From NCBI GenBank assembly GCA_031002005.1, contig JARYHS010011408.1:222869473-222933472 (forward strand): DNA of 64,000 nucleotides. Direction: 5' to 3'. This document shows positions 11,698-24,539 of the stretch, piece after piece (the first letter of the stretch is position 1; each line of letters begins with the position of its first letter). Source of the DNA: Vandiemenella viatica (lineage: Eukaryota > Arthropoda > Insecta > Orthoptera > Morabidae). A program made the translations under genes and the position numbers. The notes beneath the pieces were generated by a model. That model was not told the origin of the DNA. It saw only the letters and a list, made by a program, of their open reading frames with translations, and made no database searches.

Positions 11698-11879
11698 AAC
11701 ACATTTCCACATTTTGGTTGGTGACAAAGCAAGTCTCAAGAACCTTATAGAAATGTGCACGAGATATCTCGTAAACCCTCATTCAGCTTTCGATGTCACT
11801 GTCTTCCATCATTATTTTCATCATACACATGCCCGGACACACATTTCATCCATTTTGCACATGTTTTCGTAATACAATG

Positions 11880-12047
11880 CTCGCTTCGGCTTAGACATCC
11901 TGGAGAATTGGGGAGAAGGAACGGGAGAGAATTTGACGATAACCTAGTGAAGGTCTGGAGTGATTTATGGAAATCACGGAAAATTGAACTCTGGATGGCC
12001 GGACGGGGATTCGAACCTGGGTCCCTCCGAATGCCAGGTTCTCCAAA
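11880..12047 (-). mobile_element. SINE-A copy, reverse, internally deleted
   Basis: Head with B box (ggggattcgaacctgggtcc) and body are recognisable. The piece between the body and the gaaggaacgggagag block is reduced. Confidence 0.75.
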
Positions 12048-12630
12048 CAGGTTCGATGCGCAAAAGAAATGAGTCAAACTAATGAAGACTTTGACTCTGA
12101 TGAACATTTTCATTCCGGTCATTTGTTGTCTGTCTAAGTTTAACAAAAAATTCAAGGTTTCTGTGCTGCTAAAATGTTTGGCAGTGCCTATGCTGCGCCG
12201 TTTTGTCGTGACCCGGCGCTGTGTCGGTGTGCAGACACCAGACACCTGTCACGTCACGCTATACACTCCGCTGACAGCCTCGCACACTCCTAACGCGCTT
12301 GAGAGACCAGCGAAACAACGGCACAGACAGTAGAAAGAACAGAGACCTTCCAAACCTAAAGGGCTTGTATACGGAACATTCGGACTAATCCACAAACAGC
12401 TGATCCACACTTGTTCTTACTTCTGTAGAAGCAATATCAGCCACTTATAGTAAATTAATTTGTCCTTTGTTTGATCGTAGTACTGTCATTTTATAAATTT
12501 CGGTAGAATTATTGTAATATCTATTCTCAACGAGCATTAATACCAGTGGTTTGCAACAGGGACGGCACCGCCCATCGGGGGAAGGAGGGGGGGGGGGCGA
12601 TGAATAGTTCATAGTGGGTTTTTACTACTA
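12048..12630. other. Intron sequence, nothing recognised
   Basis: There is a poly-G run near 12588-12597. No coding frame with family features. Confidence 0.4.
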
Positions 12631-13541
12631 CTATCACTCCGCGATTCACTAAAAGTGTGTGGTGGAGGGTGCATTGAACCTATCCCGGAAGGTAATGGTT
12701 TGGAAGGGATATACGGGATATGGCAGGAGGCGCCCATGGGCTATTGTGAGGAACTATCCCAGTATTCGCATGGAGCGATCTGGGGAAACCATGGAAAACC
12801 CAGATCAGGATGGCCGGAGTACTTTATCGAAAGATACTCCAGTGGGATTTTATGTTTAGTCGCTCGGTAAATCCTTTCTATACCACTCCCTAATCGCTCG
12901 TGGAAAAAATGAGTACAGAAATGAATCGGTTCTGGCCCTGATTTCTCTTATCTTATTTTCGCGGTCATTCCGGGATATGAATGTTGCTGGTAGCAATATT
13001 TGTTTACTGTCATTCCGAAATACGTCAGTCGAGATTTTTTTAATTAGCTTCTGTCGAGAGCAACGCTTTCGGTGCTCCAGGTCTTCCCAACTTAACTCCT
13101 TCAACATCGCACTTACGCTTTCCCTTCAACTATATATACCTATCACGAATCTGGCGGCTCTTCTTTGGACCATCTCTAATGCCCCCATTAATCCCTTTGA
13201 TGGGGACCCCATACAGAGCAACAATGTTCTAAGTGAGGCCGTACTAGTGACTTGTATGAAATCGATTTAACTACCAGAGTGCATTGTTTTAGATTATGAC
13301 CTAGAAATCGGAGCATACGATTTGCTTTCCCAATTACATTTTCGATATGCTCATTCCACGACAAATTATTACGAATTGTTACCCCTACGTATTTAGCTGA
13401 ATCTACTGTTCTAAGGACAGTGCCATTAATTATATAATCAAAGCTAAATGGTGTCACCTTTTTACTTACACGCATGACTTTTCTGGTGTAAGACAAATTT
13501 AGGGGGCGTAGAGAACCAACCACCGCCCCTCTGGTCTCCAT
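12631..13541 (-). mobile_element. CR1/jockey-type LINE, 3' part, with a SINE-C insertion
   Basis: Minus-strand frames give the C-terminal region of a LINE ORF2: TVDSAKYVGVTIRNNLSWNE, then ISYKSLVRPHLEHCCSVWGP, and after a frameshift near 13110-13190, LPATFISRNDRENKIREIRA followed by SFFPRAIREW. The 3' untranslated end carries tgtgtggtggagggtgc (12655-12671 on the plus strand). The order and motifs match the second copy at 43866-44395. The element is 5'-truncated and frameshifted. Confidence 0.8.
12679..12818 (-). mobile_element. SINE-C fragment inside the LINE 3' end
   Basis: The block gaactatcccagtattcgc ... ggggaaaccatggaaaaccc ... ggatggccgga corresponds to the body of the SINE-C copy at 32031. 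It interrupts the LINE 3' untranslated region. Confidence 0.6.
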
Positions 13542-14901
13542 TATTATATCTCACTATAAGGGCTGCGTTAAAAAGTTTTTAACTATATTTCTATGATAAA
13601 AAGTGGATTTAGCGTAGTCATCAATATTGTTCGCAAAGAAAAGAAGCAGATTGTCAATAGCAGAATGCGGCAATTTAAGTTTGCAGATGACAAATGAGGC
13701 ACCAGATATAGAAATATTAGTGTCATTACACCGAACTTAGCCCTATAATTAATATTTTTTCATAATATGTATTTATTCATCGAACTCTGAACAAAACACC
13801 AATATTTTTAATGTTTTTAATAAAATAATGTTAAATCTGTCCTCGTTTTGCCGAAGAGGAACGCCATTAAATCTTTGTTTCAAAAAGTTGGTTATGAGAC
13901 AGAAAAGTTAGAGCACTATGGGTAAATTATTTACTATATGAAGAGGAGTTAGTGTGTAATTTTTTTTTCTAAATAGAGGAAGCTTAATACATTTTTTTTT
14001 TGAAAAGGGTGTGGTAGGCACATAAAGATTGTGAACCCATGATTTAGGCGAATGTTTTATAGAATAGACGTGACATTACAAATCACACCACATAGAATAA
14101 AATATTCATCAGGTTAATGCCAAATTTTGAACATATAACTTTAGCGGAATATATTTTTTAAACACATTTTAAGAGACGGTAAAAAATCCCGGTACTATTC
14201 GTCGCCTAACCAACAAATCTCAAAACTTCAGAGAAAAACTTATATAATCAACTAGCATCTTCCCCCAACTTCAATCGTCCGAACTTTGGTGTGGACAATA
14301 ATGCGTTCATCTTTTCCTCTAATAGCAAAAAAAAACTTCGTAATGCAGTATCTCCATGAAGTTTACCAAAAATTAAATACTACCATTTCGTTACGCTTAT
14401 TGGAGCGTTAATCTTTGATGAAGTGGTCTGAATAACGTATTCTGTGTAGTATAACGCACTATTTTTCAGAAACTGAAGAAATAAATAACCAAAGTTACAT
14501 AGTAAAAAAAAAAAAAGCAATATTAACAGAATCCAAAGGGTGGAGTGATTATCTGTATTGTAATTTGATCTTTGATGAGTATCTAGTAAAGGTGTGTTCA
14601 TCTGCGATGCATTGTTATCTGTGCCGCCTATCTTTTCTCGGTACGAATTATCATCTCATGCGCATAGAATCATAAGAGATACCGAAGATTTTAAGCGGGA
14701 CCATTGCTTTCAGACTTTGAAAACCCGATCCAAATTGGTTCCTAGATTTTCGTGATATCTCGACAAAAGGACAGTCAAATGCAGCTCGTAATAGTAGAGA
14801 GGTGAAAGTGTAATGACTTGTAAAAATCCTCTCCTTCATTAACGTTTGTCATCAGGTATATATATTCCTTTTAGGTTAACCTCAGAGTATAAAGAAAAAA
14901 C
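13542..14901. other. Intron sequence, nothing recognised
   Basis: AT-rich, with several short poly-T and poly-A runs. No similarity to a family I know. Confidence 0.45.
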
Positions 14902-15148
14902 AGTGTAACGGATAGCGTTCTGGCCTCGCATTCGGGAGGACGGCGGTTCGAATCCCCGTCCGGGCATCCAGATTTGGGTTTTCTATGGTTTCCCCAAATC
15001 ACTCCAGGTGAATGCCGGGATGCTTCCTTCAAAAGGCCATGGCCGAATTCCTTCCCATTCCTTGCCCCCCATCCTTTCCCGTCTCTAAAGACCACGTTCT
15101 TAAAAAGGGACGTTAAACTGTTAAAAAAAACAAGAAAAAAAAACAAGT
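14902..15148 (+). mobile_element. SINE-A copy with variant 'gttaaac' tail
   Basis: Excellent head and body (gcctcgcattcgggaggacg, gggttttctatggtttcc, aaaaggccatggccgaatt). After cccgtctctaaagacc the usual cgacgaggcgtaaagcc tail is replaced by gggacgttaaactgtt and an A-rich end. The 29.2-kb copy has the same tail type. Confidence 0.88.
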
Positions 15149-15534
15149 TTATCATCAAAATATCCTGATAGTTTCTGCAAGAAACAAACAAAATTACGAT
15201 AGTATGCACGGTCAGGATTAGTATCTTTAATACCAAATCATTACATAGCACCTGAAATTACAATTATAATAGTAATAAAAACTGTAGTAAGTTCAATAAC
15301 CTTCAACTGAAAATTAACGTTTTTGTTTGCGAGAAAATTACTACTCATCTTACGAAATATTTATAATGCCCAGTTTTGCTAAATTTGCTGTAAACAGTGG
15401 AAGATGAATTTTTATTAAATTGAAAAGTAAATAAATGTAAATTGTCCAAAAATTAAAGTAAACATTCTTTCATTTTTCAATAACCAGTAACACCACTCTC
15501 TTTCACAAGCATATGTGATAATTTTTATGGCATT

Positions 15535-15754
15535 TGGCTACATAGGGCATACAGCCAGCTCAGTGTGATTATCATGACTCTTCCAGTGTATCAGTTTCTC
15601 CAGTTCCTATATTATTGCTACTATTAGACACTAAAGACGGACACGACATTCACACACACACAACACTTACACACCCATACCCTCGGCCGGACTCGAACCT
15701 GCGACCTTCAGTACGCGGAGCTAGTACTCTAGCCCCTACGCTACCGAGGCCGGC
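15535..15754 (-). mobile_element. SINE-B copy, reverse
   Basis: On the minus strand it starts ccggcctcggtagcgtaggg, has B box gcaggttcgagtccggcc and ends near actgagctggctgtatg. The same order of blocks is present at 30.05-30.24 kb, which defines the family. The tRNA-like region is about 70 bp. It is not a functional tRNA, because the stems do not pair well. Confidence 0.75.
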
Positions 15755-18653
15755 ATATGTAACATTGGATGAGGTAATAAAATCATTGATTTTATTATCT
15801 CAGCTATAGAGCTTAATTTGTATTTCGATCTTTATTTGTTACGTAACAGACGACCATTTTCACAGCTGCTAAGCGAACACACAATTTGTGACATATTAAG
15901 GAGATACGTAATGAATGCATTTCTCAATCAAATTAATACATGTACGAATAAAATAATTTTCATTCGTCACCGATTCAGAGGCGAGTTGGTTCATGAACAC
16001 TGCCCCCAAAATTAACTTAAACAGATACGCAGACATTCTTTTCTGTCAGAATATGTGGAGAAAAAGGAGTAAATTTGCTTTCCTGATCAGTTGAAATAAA
16101 GGGATGTGTGTTCACCGTGAAGCCATGAATAAATATGAAATAATTAAGTAACATTACTCCATCAAATGCATACCACTGTAATAATATCTTAGAATATAAG
16201 TTTTAGAAATACAGATTGAATTATTTTTATTATTTAGAAGTCCATGCGTGATGGAATTACTTAAAGAAAATACTGCGGGTATAACCTCGCAACAATTTAA
16301 GGAATTCTAAATGCGATATAAAGCCTCAGATTGACTATATTTAATCGGGGAACGTTTCTTGTAAGATAAACTTGTAAATCGAAAATAAAAACCACTGTAA
16401 ATTCCAAACAATATTTTAAACATATATTGACGGAAGCAAATGCAGCACACGAAATGAAGTAATGTTGAACCAGTTAGTGATACACAAAAAGTGTCTGGCG
16501 TTAAGATTTCAGGAACCCGTTTGACGCTGGTGGTGGATTTTTCCAGTACGATGCAGGCACGCCACTTCACAGAGCAACCTTGCTACGCTACACCGAGCAA
16601 ATATGTTAATGAATTCTACTAGCTATCTAAGATATCAGTTAGTGTAAGTTAAAAATAGCGTCTTATGGCTCCATCTAAGTTAAGATCGGAAATAGATACC
16701 GGTAAACGTGTCTCGCGTCGTTTCTTGGTCTTGTTCTATGTGAAACCTGACGATATCAGCTAGTATAGTTACGAAAAACACGCTATACGGTGAAAAGCGA
16801 CCTCATTTTTTGAAAATTGTAGCCGAATAGATGATTTTAACTCTGTTCATATAAAAATATTGCGCAACGATCTTTCATCTACCATGTCAATGTCAACACA
16901 ATTTTTTAGTCAAATACCTTCAGATATTTGGACGCAACAGTCTATGCTAATTAAGGGGTTGAGTAAAACACAGGTTAGAATAGTATTTTAAGTGTTTAAT
17001 ATTATTCTTTAATCAGTTGTAATCACCATTAATATTCCGACAGTATTATATAATTATTACGAAATACAGTATGGACTGTTTTTGGAAACAGCAGAAATAA
17101 TGTAAATAAAACTAACATCACCTAGACATTATGGCGATGCACAAAAAGCAATTTAACCAGATCACAGAAATCTCTAAAGCAACGTTATGCGATATTATTA
17201 TATATAGTTAGTACAACACTTGCCACCGATTATTTTGCTCTATAGTTCTTTAAAGATGTTAAACAACAGTCATATTCCAAAAGTTTTGTTCCGATGATGT
17301 ATAAATAAAAAATAATTTGATAGATTAAAAATATCTGAAGGGACAATTATTGTGTAGTTCAGTTACATAATTAATGATAACAGCACAACTATTAATAATC
17401 TGAATAAAACCGGATTAAAACCACAGAAGATAAGAGGAAAACGATATGAAAGACTTTTAAAAAAGTTCATTCTTTATGGAAGTTTTCTTTGTAACTGCCT
17501 ATAATTTTCCTCATTATTCCTTATTTTAAAACAATTATTTGGAATGAATATCAACTGTAGCTCTGAAACAGCAATCGAACATAGCACTACTGTGTGAATG
17601 CGATATGGCATTACACAAGCGGGACGTCCGGAAAGGCAAAAACTGCACTGACCTAAATGAGTCGCCTTCAGCTTGGCGCCACAGAAGGAAACGTCTATAC
17701 CCTAACTGAGGCGCTTGTTTATAGCTGTCTTCTGCGTCTAAAGTAACGGGAACTCCTTGCATACCACCGCTTCAAACCCTTCTGAAACGCTGCTGTCACA
17801 AAGGATACGCAGAGGAGGTCCTTTCCTCTCATGATATACCCCACTTAAGCTCAAGTTGACGAGCCAGATTACACCAATCCAGCAGTAATGAATGAGAATT
17901 ACGCATCAGTAAGTGTCGTTCAGCTCTTTACTTTTCTCATAATAAAAGTTGGTGTTTTTCTACTCAATTACTCACCCGGACAGTATGGTGTCACTATTTC
18001 ATTATCACAATCACCTATTAGGCTTTGGTATTTAGGTGTAATATGTTCTACGAACTTAAGGATTCCATACAATATCATATTATTTAAAAAATCTAAAATA
18101 CACAATCTTGTAAACTGATCTCGTATATAACGGTTTACAGAAACCGAATTTAATAATATTTCAATTGGCTCCTTTCCATCCATTCTCAAATGCTTCTGCT
18201 TCTTGTATTACAATATTTATTTATCACAATCCACATTCTCCATAGTTTCAGCAATTTATACATTCACTTCATGATGTAACAGTTCATATTAACGACCTTC
18301 TTCTTAACATTTATTATGAATAATACTTTTTTTAGCTTCCATTAAACACGCAGTCCATTTCATTTCATTCCAACCAATTCAATAATTTCATACCATCTTT
18401 CACTTGACATCCAGCGATCACTACTTTTTACTCGTTGACCTAAACAAAACAGCTTCCATACTAAAGGAAACATATCAGACACAAACATTTAATTTTTTTT
18501 CCAAATAGTTCCCTCACAACAGTCAAGCAGAAGACGAAAATCCGCACTGCTGGAAGGTAATGACTCATGACGTTAGGCAACTATTTTTATGCGTGAATTA
18601 ATAACGATCTGAAAATATCTAAGAAGAAGCTGAATGTTTTTTAGTGTTGAACA
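15755..18653. other. Intron sequence, nothing recognised
   Basis: About 2.9 kb of AT-rich DNA. No exon-like segment with splice signals and Ig similarity, and no repeat I can name. Confidence 0.45.
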
Positions 18654-18982
18654 TAACCAATTGTATCAATAACGCATTGTTTCGTATCACATTTTCGCAA
18701 AAAGAAATTCTAGTACTATACCATGAAATATCAACGATGTAGTGTCCCTTTATTAATTGATTCTAGTACAACTCAAGGAGCAAATCGTAATCCTCTGAGG
18801 TTGTAAGATATCTTAGTAACCAATTGTATCAATAACGCATTGTTTCGTATCACATTTTCGCAAAAAGAAATTCTAGTACTATACCATGAAATATCAACGA
18901 TGTAGTGTCCCTTTATTAATTGATTCTAGTACAACTCAAGGAGCAAATCGTAATCCTCAGAGGTTGTAAGATATCTTAGTAA
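18654..18982. repeat. Near-perfect tandem duplication, 163-bp unit
   Basis: Two adjacent copies, about 18656-18819 and 18820-18982, each running from ccaattgtatcaataacg to agatatcttagtaa. I see one difference only (cctctgagg against cctcagagg). This is either a very recent duplication or an assembly artefact. Confidence 0.9.
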
Positions 18983-19067
18983 GAGAACTATTGAATAGAC
19001 CTAAACAGGCGGATGTAGTTGTACTGAACTCGCGAAAAGCGAACTATATCGAATGACATTTTAGTGA

Positions 19068-19246
19068 CTTTTTTGCTTACTGAATTACGCCTCGTCGCAG
19101 CAAGGAACGCAAAGAATTTCGGCCATGGCCTTTCCCGGAATTAACCTGGAATCATTTCGGGACACCACGGAAAACCGAAATCTGGATGGCCGGAAAGGGA
19201 TTTGAAGCCGCGTCCTGCAGAATGCCATGCCACCCACCAGGCTCGG
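19068..19246 (-). mobile_element. SINE-A copy, reverse, internally deleted
   Basis: The tail (gacgaggcgtaattcag on the minus strand), the body (aaatgattccaggttaattc) and a damaged head are present. Part of the block between tail and body is missing. Confidence 0.75.
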
Positions 19247-19345
19247 TTTTTGGTGACTATACTATCAATCGAGGAGGCAGATGCTGATCTTTACTACAAA
19301 TAAACATCCAGGAACACTGTGAAAAATTAGTTTGGAAAAAAAGAA

Positions 19346-19377
19346 ACAAACAAACAACAACAACAACAACAACAAAC
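19346..19377. repeat. (caa)n microsatellite
   Basis: About eight caa units following a caaacaaa lead-in. Confidence 0.9.
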
Positions 19378-20330
19378 CATGATCTCGTTAGTTTATAGTC
19401 AGGTAACTTCAACAAAACTTAAGTCGATACTAATCGCATAGCGACAGTTGATTTCGTCTGAAAGTCTGCCATATTTGGAATTCGGCTGTTTATGTATATA
19501 TCTGTGAATGATGCATTAATTTATCAACAAGTAGCACAGTGATTATCATATCCCTCTACGACTGCAAATGTCAGATTCCCCAGAAACATAAAGTTATTGT
19601 CTTGGGCAGTTTGATATGAATGGCTGTGTTTATTAGAACATAAGTCTCTGTAACGTTTCTCATCCCATCGCCAACTCTCTTTTTCTACTATACACCAGTT
19701 GACTGCTTTTTCATCGACGTTCTTCTAACTTATCATCAACCATCTGACTTTCAATCTACCTACGTGTCATTTTCGTTTCAACTTTTTGTGTAATATCTCA
19801 CTGATTTACTCTACTCACCCATTATCATCATAATCCAATAATGTTGCAATTTTGATTTCAACATTTCAAAATTTGTTCTTGTTACTTTTACACAACTCTT
19901 TAGAAATTTTATTTCTTCAACCCGTAACCTGTTTCTATTCTCTATTCATCAACCATAAGTCACGATCGACACAGAACGTATTCTATTGGTTATTCCCTCA
20001 ATTTCTTTGGTGTGGTTCCATGTTCCATGTGAAGCTATACAGATCTCTTTATATTCAATTTTTTTTTGATCCTTCAACTTCCACTTTTCTCCAACCAGCT
20101 TCCAAAATATCGGAAACACAACAGTCTCTAACTGATCTCCTCCTAGTATTATGCCAGTAAACGGTCTGTTCTTCTTATTTTTAAATAAGTCAAAATTTAA
20201 TATTGTGAATATAGCTTCCAGACATCCAACCACTCCTACACTTCTTTATCATCATTTACCTGAAGTACGCAGGCTTTAATGTTTTGTAAGATGAATAAAG
20301 ACCAGTGAATACGTATTAAATGTGCTGAAC
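19378..20330. other. Intron sequence, nothing firmly recognised
   Basis: The block at 19650-20230 is pyrimidine-rich on the plus strand and might be an old reverse-orientation element, but I could not identify protein motifs on either strand. Confidence 0.35.
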
Positions 20331-20484
20331 AAAATCAAAATTATATCCGAAAAACAAAACAAAACAATAACTAAAAAAAACTCAAAAACAATAAACCCAA
20401 AAACCAGAAACCCACAAACCTAAAACCCACAAAAACCTAAAAACTCCATAAACCTGAAAAAACAAGGGAAAACCAAAAAACTAT
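20331..20484. repeat. Strand-asymmetric A+C-rich tract
   Basis: About 150 bases made almost only of A and C on the plus strand, with degenerate units of the type aaaaaccta/aaacccac. Very few G or T bases occur. Confidence 0.8.
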
Positions 20485-20699
20485 AGCATTTTCCTTCAGG
20501 AAGCTTTCAGTGAATGTGACATTAAGCTTATGTGAGTTACAACTATTTTGTGAAAGTTTTAGACTTTAGAATGTGCTTATCTGGCAAGGTAGAGGTAAAG
20601 AAAATGGAATATTTTGTGGTAATCTCATCATTTCCTGGCAGTGTATCATGTGAAAGTCACCGAGATGAGCTAAGCTGGTGCACGCCTGATTTCCCCGTG

Positions 20700-20946
20700 T
20701 GCTGGTCTGTGCAGTGAACCCAGCAGGCTGCGCCGGGTGCTTTGTAGCTGCCGCCTGGGAATGCTAATGGCCGCCGTGCGAGTCCCGGAGAGCCCATGAA
20801 TCACGAGATCTGTTTACAAGCGGCTGACGCAAATGGGCCACCGCGCCCCTCCGCGTAAAGGAAACAAACAGCCGCCACTGAAACGAGAACACGTGTCTGC
20901 TGCGGGGTTCCGCATCCAAATAAGGCGAGAGGCAACCTTCCAGAAA
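20700..20946. promoter_or_regulatory. GC-rich intronic island with an exact CArG box
   Basis: This roughly 245-bp island is sharply richer in G and C than its flanks and has no repeat features. It contains ccaaataagg at 20916-20925, an exact CC(A/T)6GG serum-response-factor site, and cacgtg, a palindromic E-box, at about 20890. A muscle-gene enhancer is a reasonable but unproven reading. Confidence 0.3.
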
Positions 20947-21098
20947 CCAGAAAAAGTATTCGCACTTTCTTGTCGCGAAACTGCTTGCTGATAGTTAACT
21001 GTGCGTGTTAAGTTTTAATGACCACAATAAATCTACACATAATTGCCTGATTTGTATAGACTTTAATCTGTAGATTATCATAGTCACAGGGCCGTAAA

Positions 21099-21101
<3 letters not shown>

Positions 21102-21131
<30 letters not shown>
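21102..21131. repeat. (ta)n microsatellite
   Basis: Fifteen ta units. Confidence 0.95.
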
Positions 21132-21134
<3 letters not shown>

Positions 21135-21334
21135 GTACGCAACAATTTATAATTTATTTAGCTTAGAACACGTAGTGCTGAATATTATGGTCAGAGAAAC
21201 TAGTAGCCTAACTCATTTCTTAATGGCGGCCAACTTTTTAGGGAGAACAGGATGTGAGAAAGGGAAAAAGGTGAGGTTAAAAGTATATCGAGATTAAATT
21301 GATACAAAAAACCCCACATGCATTGCAATTCTAA

Positions 21335-22011
21335 TCTCGATAATATTATAAATACGAAAGTATTGACGGATGGATGTTTGTTACTCAGTCTCGCAGTAAT
21401 GTGTCAATGAATTTGAATTAAAAAATGTTTTAATGTCATATTTCCTTTCTTTAAGTAAGTTTGCAAGAGACATGGGAATAATATGACACCAATGTAATTC
21501 CGTACGTAATAATTGATGAGAAATCGAACTTTACATTTTACATAAAAAAAAATAAAAAACACAAAAATTAAACGCTGGGAGAGCTATTAAACTAGAAGCG
21601 GCAAAATGGCCGCTAGTGGATCGAATCATCGTATTTCCTTGCCGGTTAGGAGCAATACTTATTTACTTTCTGCATGCGTTTTTTACTGCTATTCACTGTT
21701 TGTGGCATTAAAAACTGATTTTTACAAAAACAAACTTAATACACATTATTTTTATTCTAAGTCTGGGTAGATTTTAATGAAACATTGTATAAACGTTTCT
21801 CATTACGGTGCTGAAAATACTGAAGGTTTAAATCAACCCCAAAGCACATCCTTCTGGGTAGGATGAGGGAGAGTCTACGTTTCGGTACGTAAAAGGAACG
21901 GCTGAGACGATTTTTATGACACTTGTACACGTATTTCACGCTGGGTGATTAAAGATTCTACAGATGTGGAGCAACATCAACCAGCCCGGGCAACGCGAGG
22001 TATTGTGCTAG
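21335..22011 (+). mobile_element. Non-autonomous Helitron
   Basis: The 5' end is TC followed by tcgataatattataaatac and the cgaaagt block typical of arthropod Helitrons. The 3' end has the imperfect hairpin agcccgggcaacgcgagg and terminates in ctag. The element lies between A (21334) and T (22012), the expected A|T insertion site without target duplication. It carries no Rep/helicase gene, so it needs proteins from elsewhere. The small frame at 21757-21939 is unlikely to be a gene. Confidence 0.72.
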
Positions 22012-22679
22012 TAATAAAATGAAAATATAACATAAACGCCAACTATAATAAGCGGTGGTTCCTGTATTGGTAGAGAAAAAGAACGATAACGCTAGAGAAA
22101 GTAGGTTCACCGTGGATGTGTGTGGGTTTTTGTGAAAGATTGAGAGTTGGATCTGGCATCCATAGATCAACAGATTGATAGGGACATTCTGCAACGAGTA
22201 TAGCAAGAACTTAATTACCGATGTGCTATCTGCAGAATCAGTGAGGGGATATGAAGGGGACATATAATTAAACAAAAAATTTAAAAAATAAATAAATAAA
22301 AAAAAAATAATAAAAAAAAGAGTTTTTCTATATGATTGTAAATTTTTGTGACAGCTTATCACATTATATACTGGCTACAGTAAATTTATGAAATCACTTT
22401 CTATCTTTATAACGGCGTAACTCTACCTCGGTTTCTTTTATTTCCTTACGCTTTACAAATCACAGTTACGTAACGCTACTAAACCCTTAAGACTCAGTTA
22501 TAGCATCTAGTCTAAAATAAAAACTTTTTATGGGCCTATCCATCCATTTATTGTCAATAGTTGTCACAATATCAATATTAAGTCGAATTTAATCAGGCAG
22601 TAGAGAAAAATGTATGCCCTCTCCTCTAGTACTTTGCTACGATAATTTTCATTTGAAAGGTTTTTTGACACAATATCTA

Positions 22680-23090
22680 ATATTTCAGCAAAGTTGATAT
22701 TCAACAGAAAATGAAAGACTTTACCATAATGAACGCCACAATTAAAAGCATTATAAGAATAAAAGTAAGGAAGGAGACAATGTCAAAATTTTACAAAGAA
22801 ATGCCGACACGAGTCATAGTATATGGAAGATGACCATGTATAATAATAAAAAAGGACAGAAACAATTCATAGTGCAGAAAAGAGATTTCTAAGACACTTG
22901 GCAGTCTATATTAAATAAGTGAGAAAAAGTAACAAAGAGAGGTATGAAAAGTAATAAAGTGATAAGGGAGGAATCACGAATAACAACTATAAACGACAAA
23001 ATCCGTAAAAGGATGTAGGGTAAATGAAAAGAATAGATCAATATGATGAATGACAGTAGACTTCCAAAGATACTATATAAGTATTGTTAT
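22680..23090 (+). mobile_element. Highly degenerate LINE 3' fragment
   Basis: Multiple broken frames yield pieces in the right order for a LINE C-terminus: IHSAEKRFLRHLAVYIK, then ITNNNYKRQNP and MKRIDQYDE. Stops are frequent. Confidence 0.5.
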
Positions 23091-23139
23091 TATTTTCTAA
23101 TAACACACAGATAAAAATTGTAGAAATTAATAAGTTTAA

Positions 23140-23395
23140 ACCCAGTACTTCGTAACATCAATTGCATTCGTTGTTGCTCGAAAAAGATCATTATCGTTGC
23201 AGGACGATGGGCACATAGGGTACTGCGGCGTATGTTTCATGATTTGGTCATCACCACATTCACACTTAATGTTGGTAACGTTAATATAACCAGATTTGCC
23301 TTGAATCTGTCCACCTCTGTTCGCAATAAATTCAAGGACCTCCAGACATTCCATTCCCCTGCTATAGTATATAAGTATAGAGCATTGGGATGAAG
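23140..23395 (-). mobile_element. LINE reverse-transcriptase C-terminal fragment
   Basis: Minus-strand frames, joined by one frameshift near 23300, read AGEWNVWRSLNLLRTEVDRF and then NIKCECGDDQIMKHTPQYPM with a trailing DLFRATTNAIDVTKYW. This is the Cys-containing C-terminal domain (xCxCGxxQTMxHLLxCP) of a common LINE reverse transcriptase. The fragment has no RT core. Confidence 0.7.
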
Positions 23396-24539
23396 AAGTG
23401 TTGGATGACCCAGGATCAAATGGAAGGATCTAGAAAATCTCTAAAAACAGGCACGATCCTAAAGCACGTGTATAATAAAGTAGCCTGAGTCCATATCCAC
23501 AGCATTTCATTTAAATTTTACAGTTGGGAATACGAGTTGCGAGAGATTAACCGTGTGATGCGTTATTTTTGTCCCACAAGAAGCCATTCATTTCCAGTTG
23601 TTATACCTGATACAATACGACTACAAATGACAATCTACTACTATGCCTCTGGCTTCCACATCGCAAGAGTTCAAAAGCGAGCGACTGATTCAATAAGTTC
23701 TTATAAAGGAAGCGTGGCTAATGGCCGAATGACTTTTGAGAGATGCCTATTGAGATAGCTAATTGCGTGCAATTGCCACAACACAGAATGCTGACAACGA
23801 GAATGACAAGCGGACAGACATCCATAGTCGTTTTATTGGTCTCCAACCTGAAAATAGCTAGAAAAGAGAAACCTGGACCCGAGACTTTTACAAAATAAAT
23901 ATCAGCAGAGATTTAATTTGCTTTGTGCTAAATAATGCTTGCGTGAAAAATATTATCCTTTTTTGTATCAACGATTACAAGAAAATATGTAGAAACTATG
24001 GTCTATTTAAGATTAGTTTTTTCTGTTTGATCTTAGGGTATAGATTTCGGTGTTATTTCTCTTAAATTTCTGGTTAGAAGGCAGCTTTATGACGATAAAT
24101 TTTGCTGTCTTAATTTGAATAAATGTTTTGCAAGACATGCTGGCAAGAAGGGGAAATGAGAATAACTTGTGACAGAATTGATTTCCTGAGCAGTTTGTGG
24201 ACACTTTACAAGACGTTACTTTATTTCTGAGTACATGAAATGACGACTCGTGCCTCTTGCAAAAAGCAAAGACAGTATCGGGAAAATCTAGTTTTCAATT
24301 ATTTCAGCTTAACAAAGAGATTTACTCTCAGAATTCGAATATTTTACTTTTCATTGCTCTTAGAGTTTATAATATAACGCGTTTACAATGTATATTTTTA
24401 AAATACCTTGTTTTACCCCGGCTAACAAGAAATCTTGTCATAGGAAAAGAATTAGGAATATATAGTACAAAGAAGAAAACAGAGGGAAACAAAATAACAT
24501 TGTCTGAACATGTGAATGAAGTGCATGAGTCCAGAAAAG

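Noticed and set aside
14930..14970. B-box sequences that look like tRNA genes
   Set aside because: They are heads of SINE-A and SINE-B copies. They lack consistent acceptor, D and anticodon stems and are followed by SINE bodies.
19949..20233. 94-codon minus frame as a LINE fragment
   Set aside because: I could not match any segment convincingly to reverse-transcriptase or endonuclease motifs.
20395..20460. Interstitial telomere repeat (ccta/cctaa-like words)
   Set aside because: Units are irregular aaaacct/aaaccc mixtures, not a regular ccta-a array of insect type.
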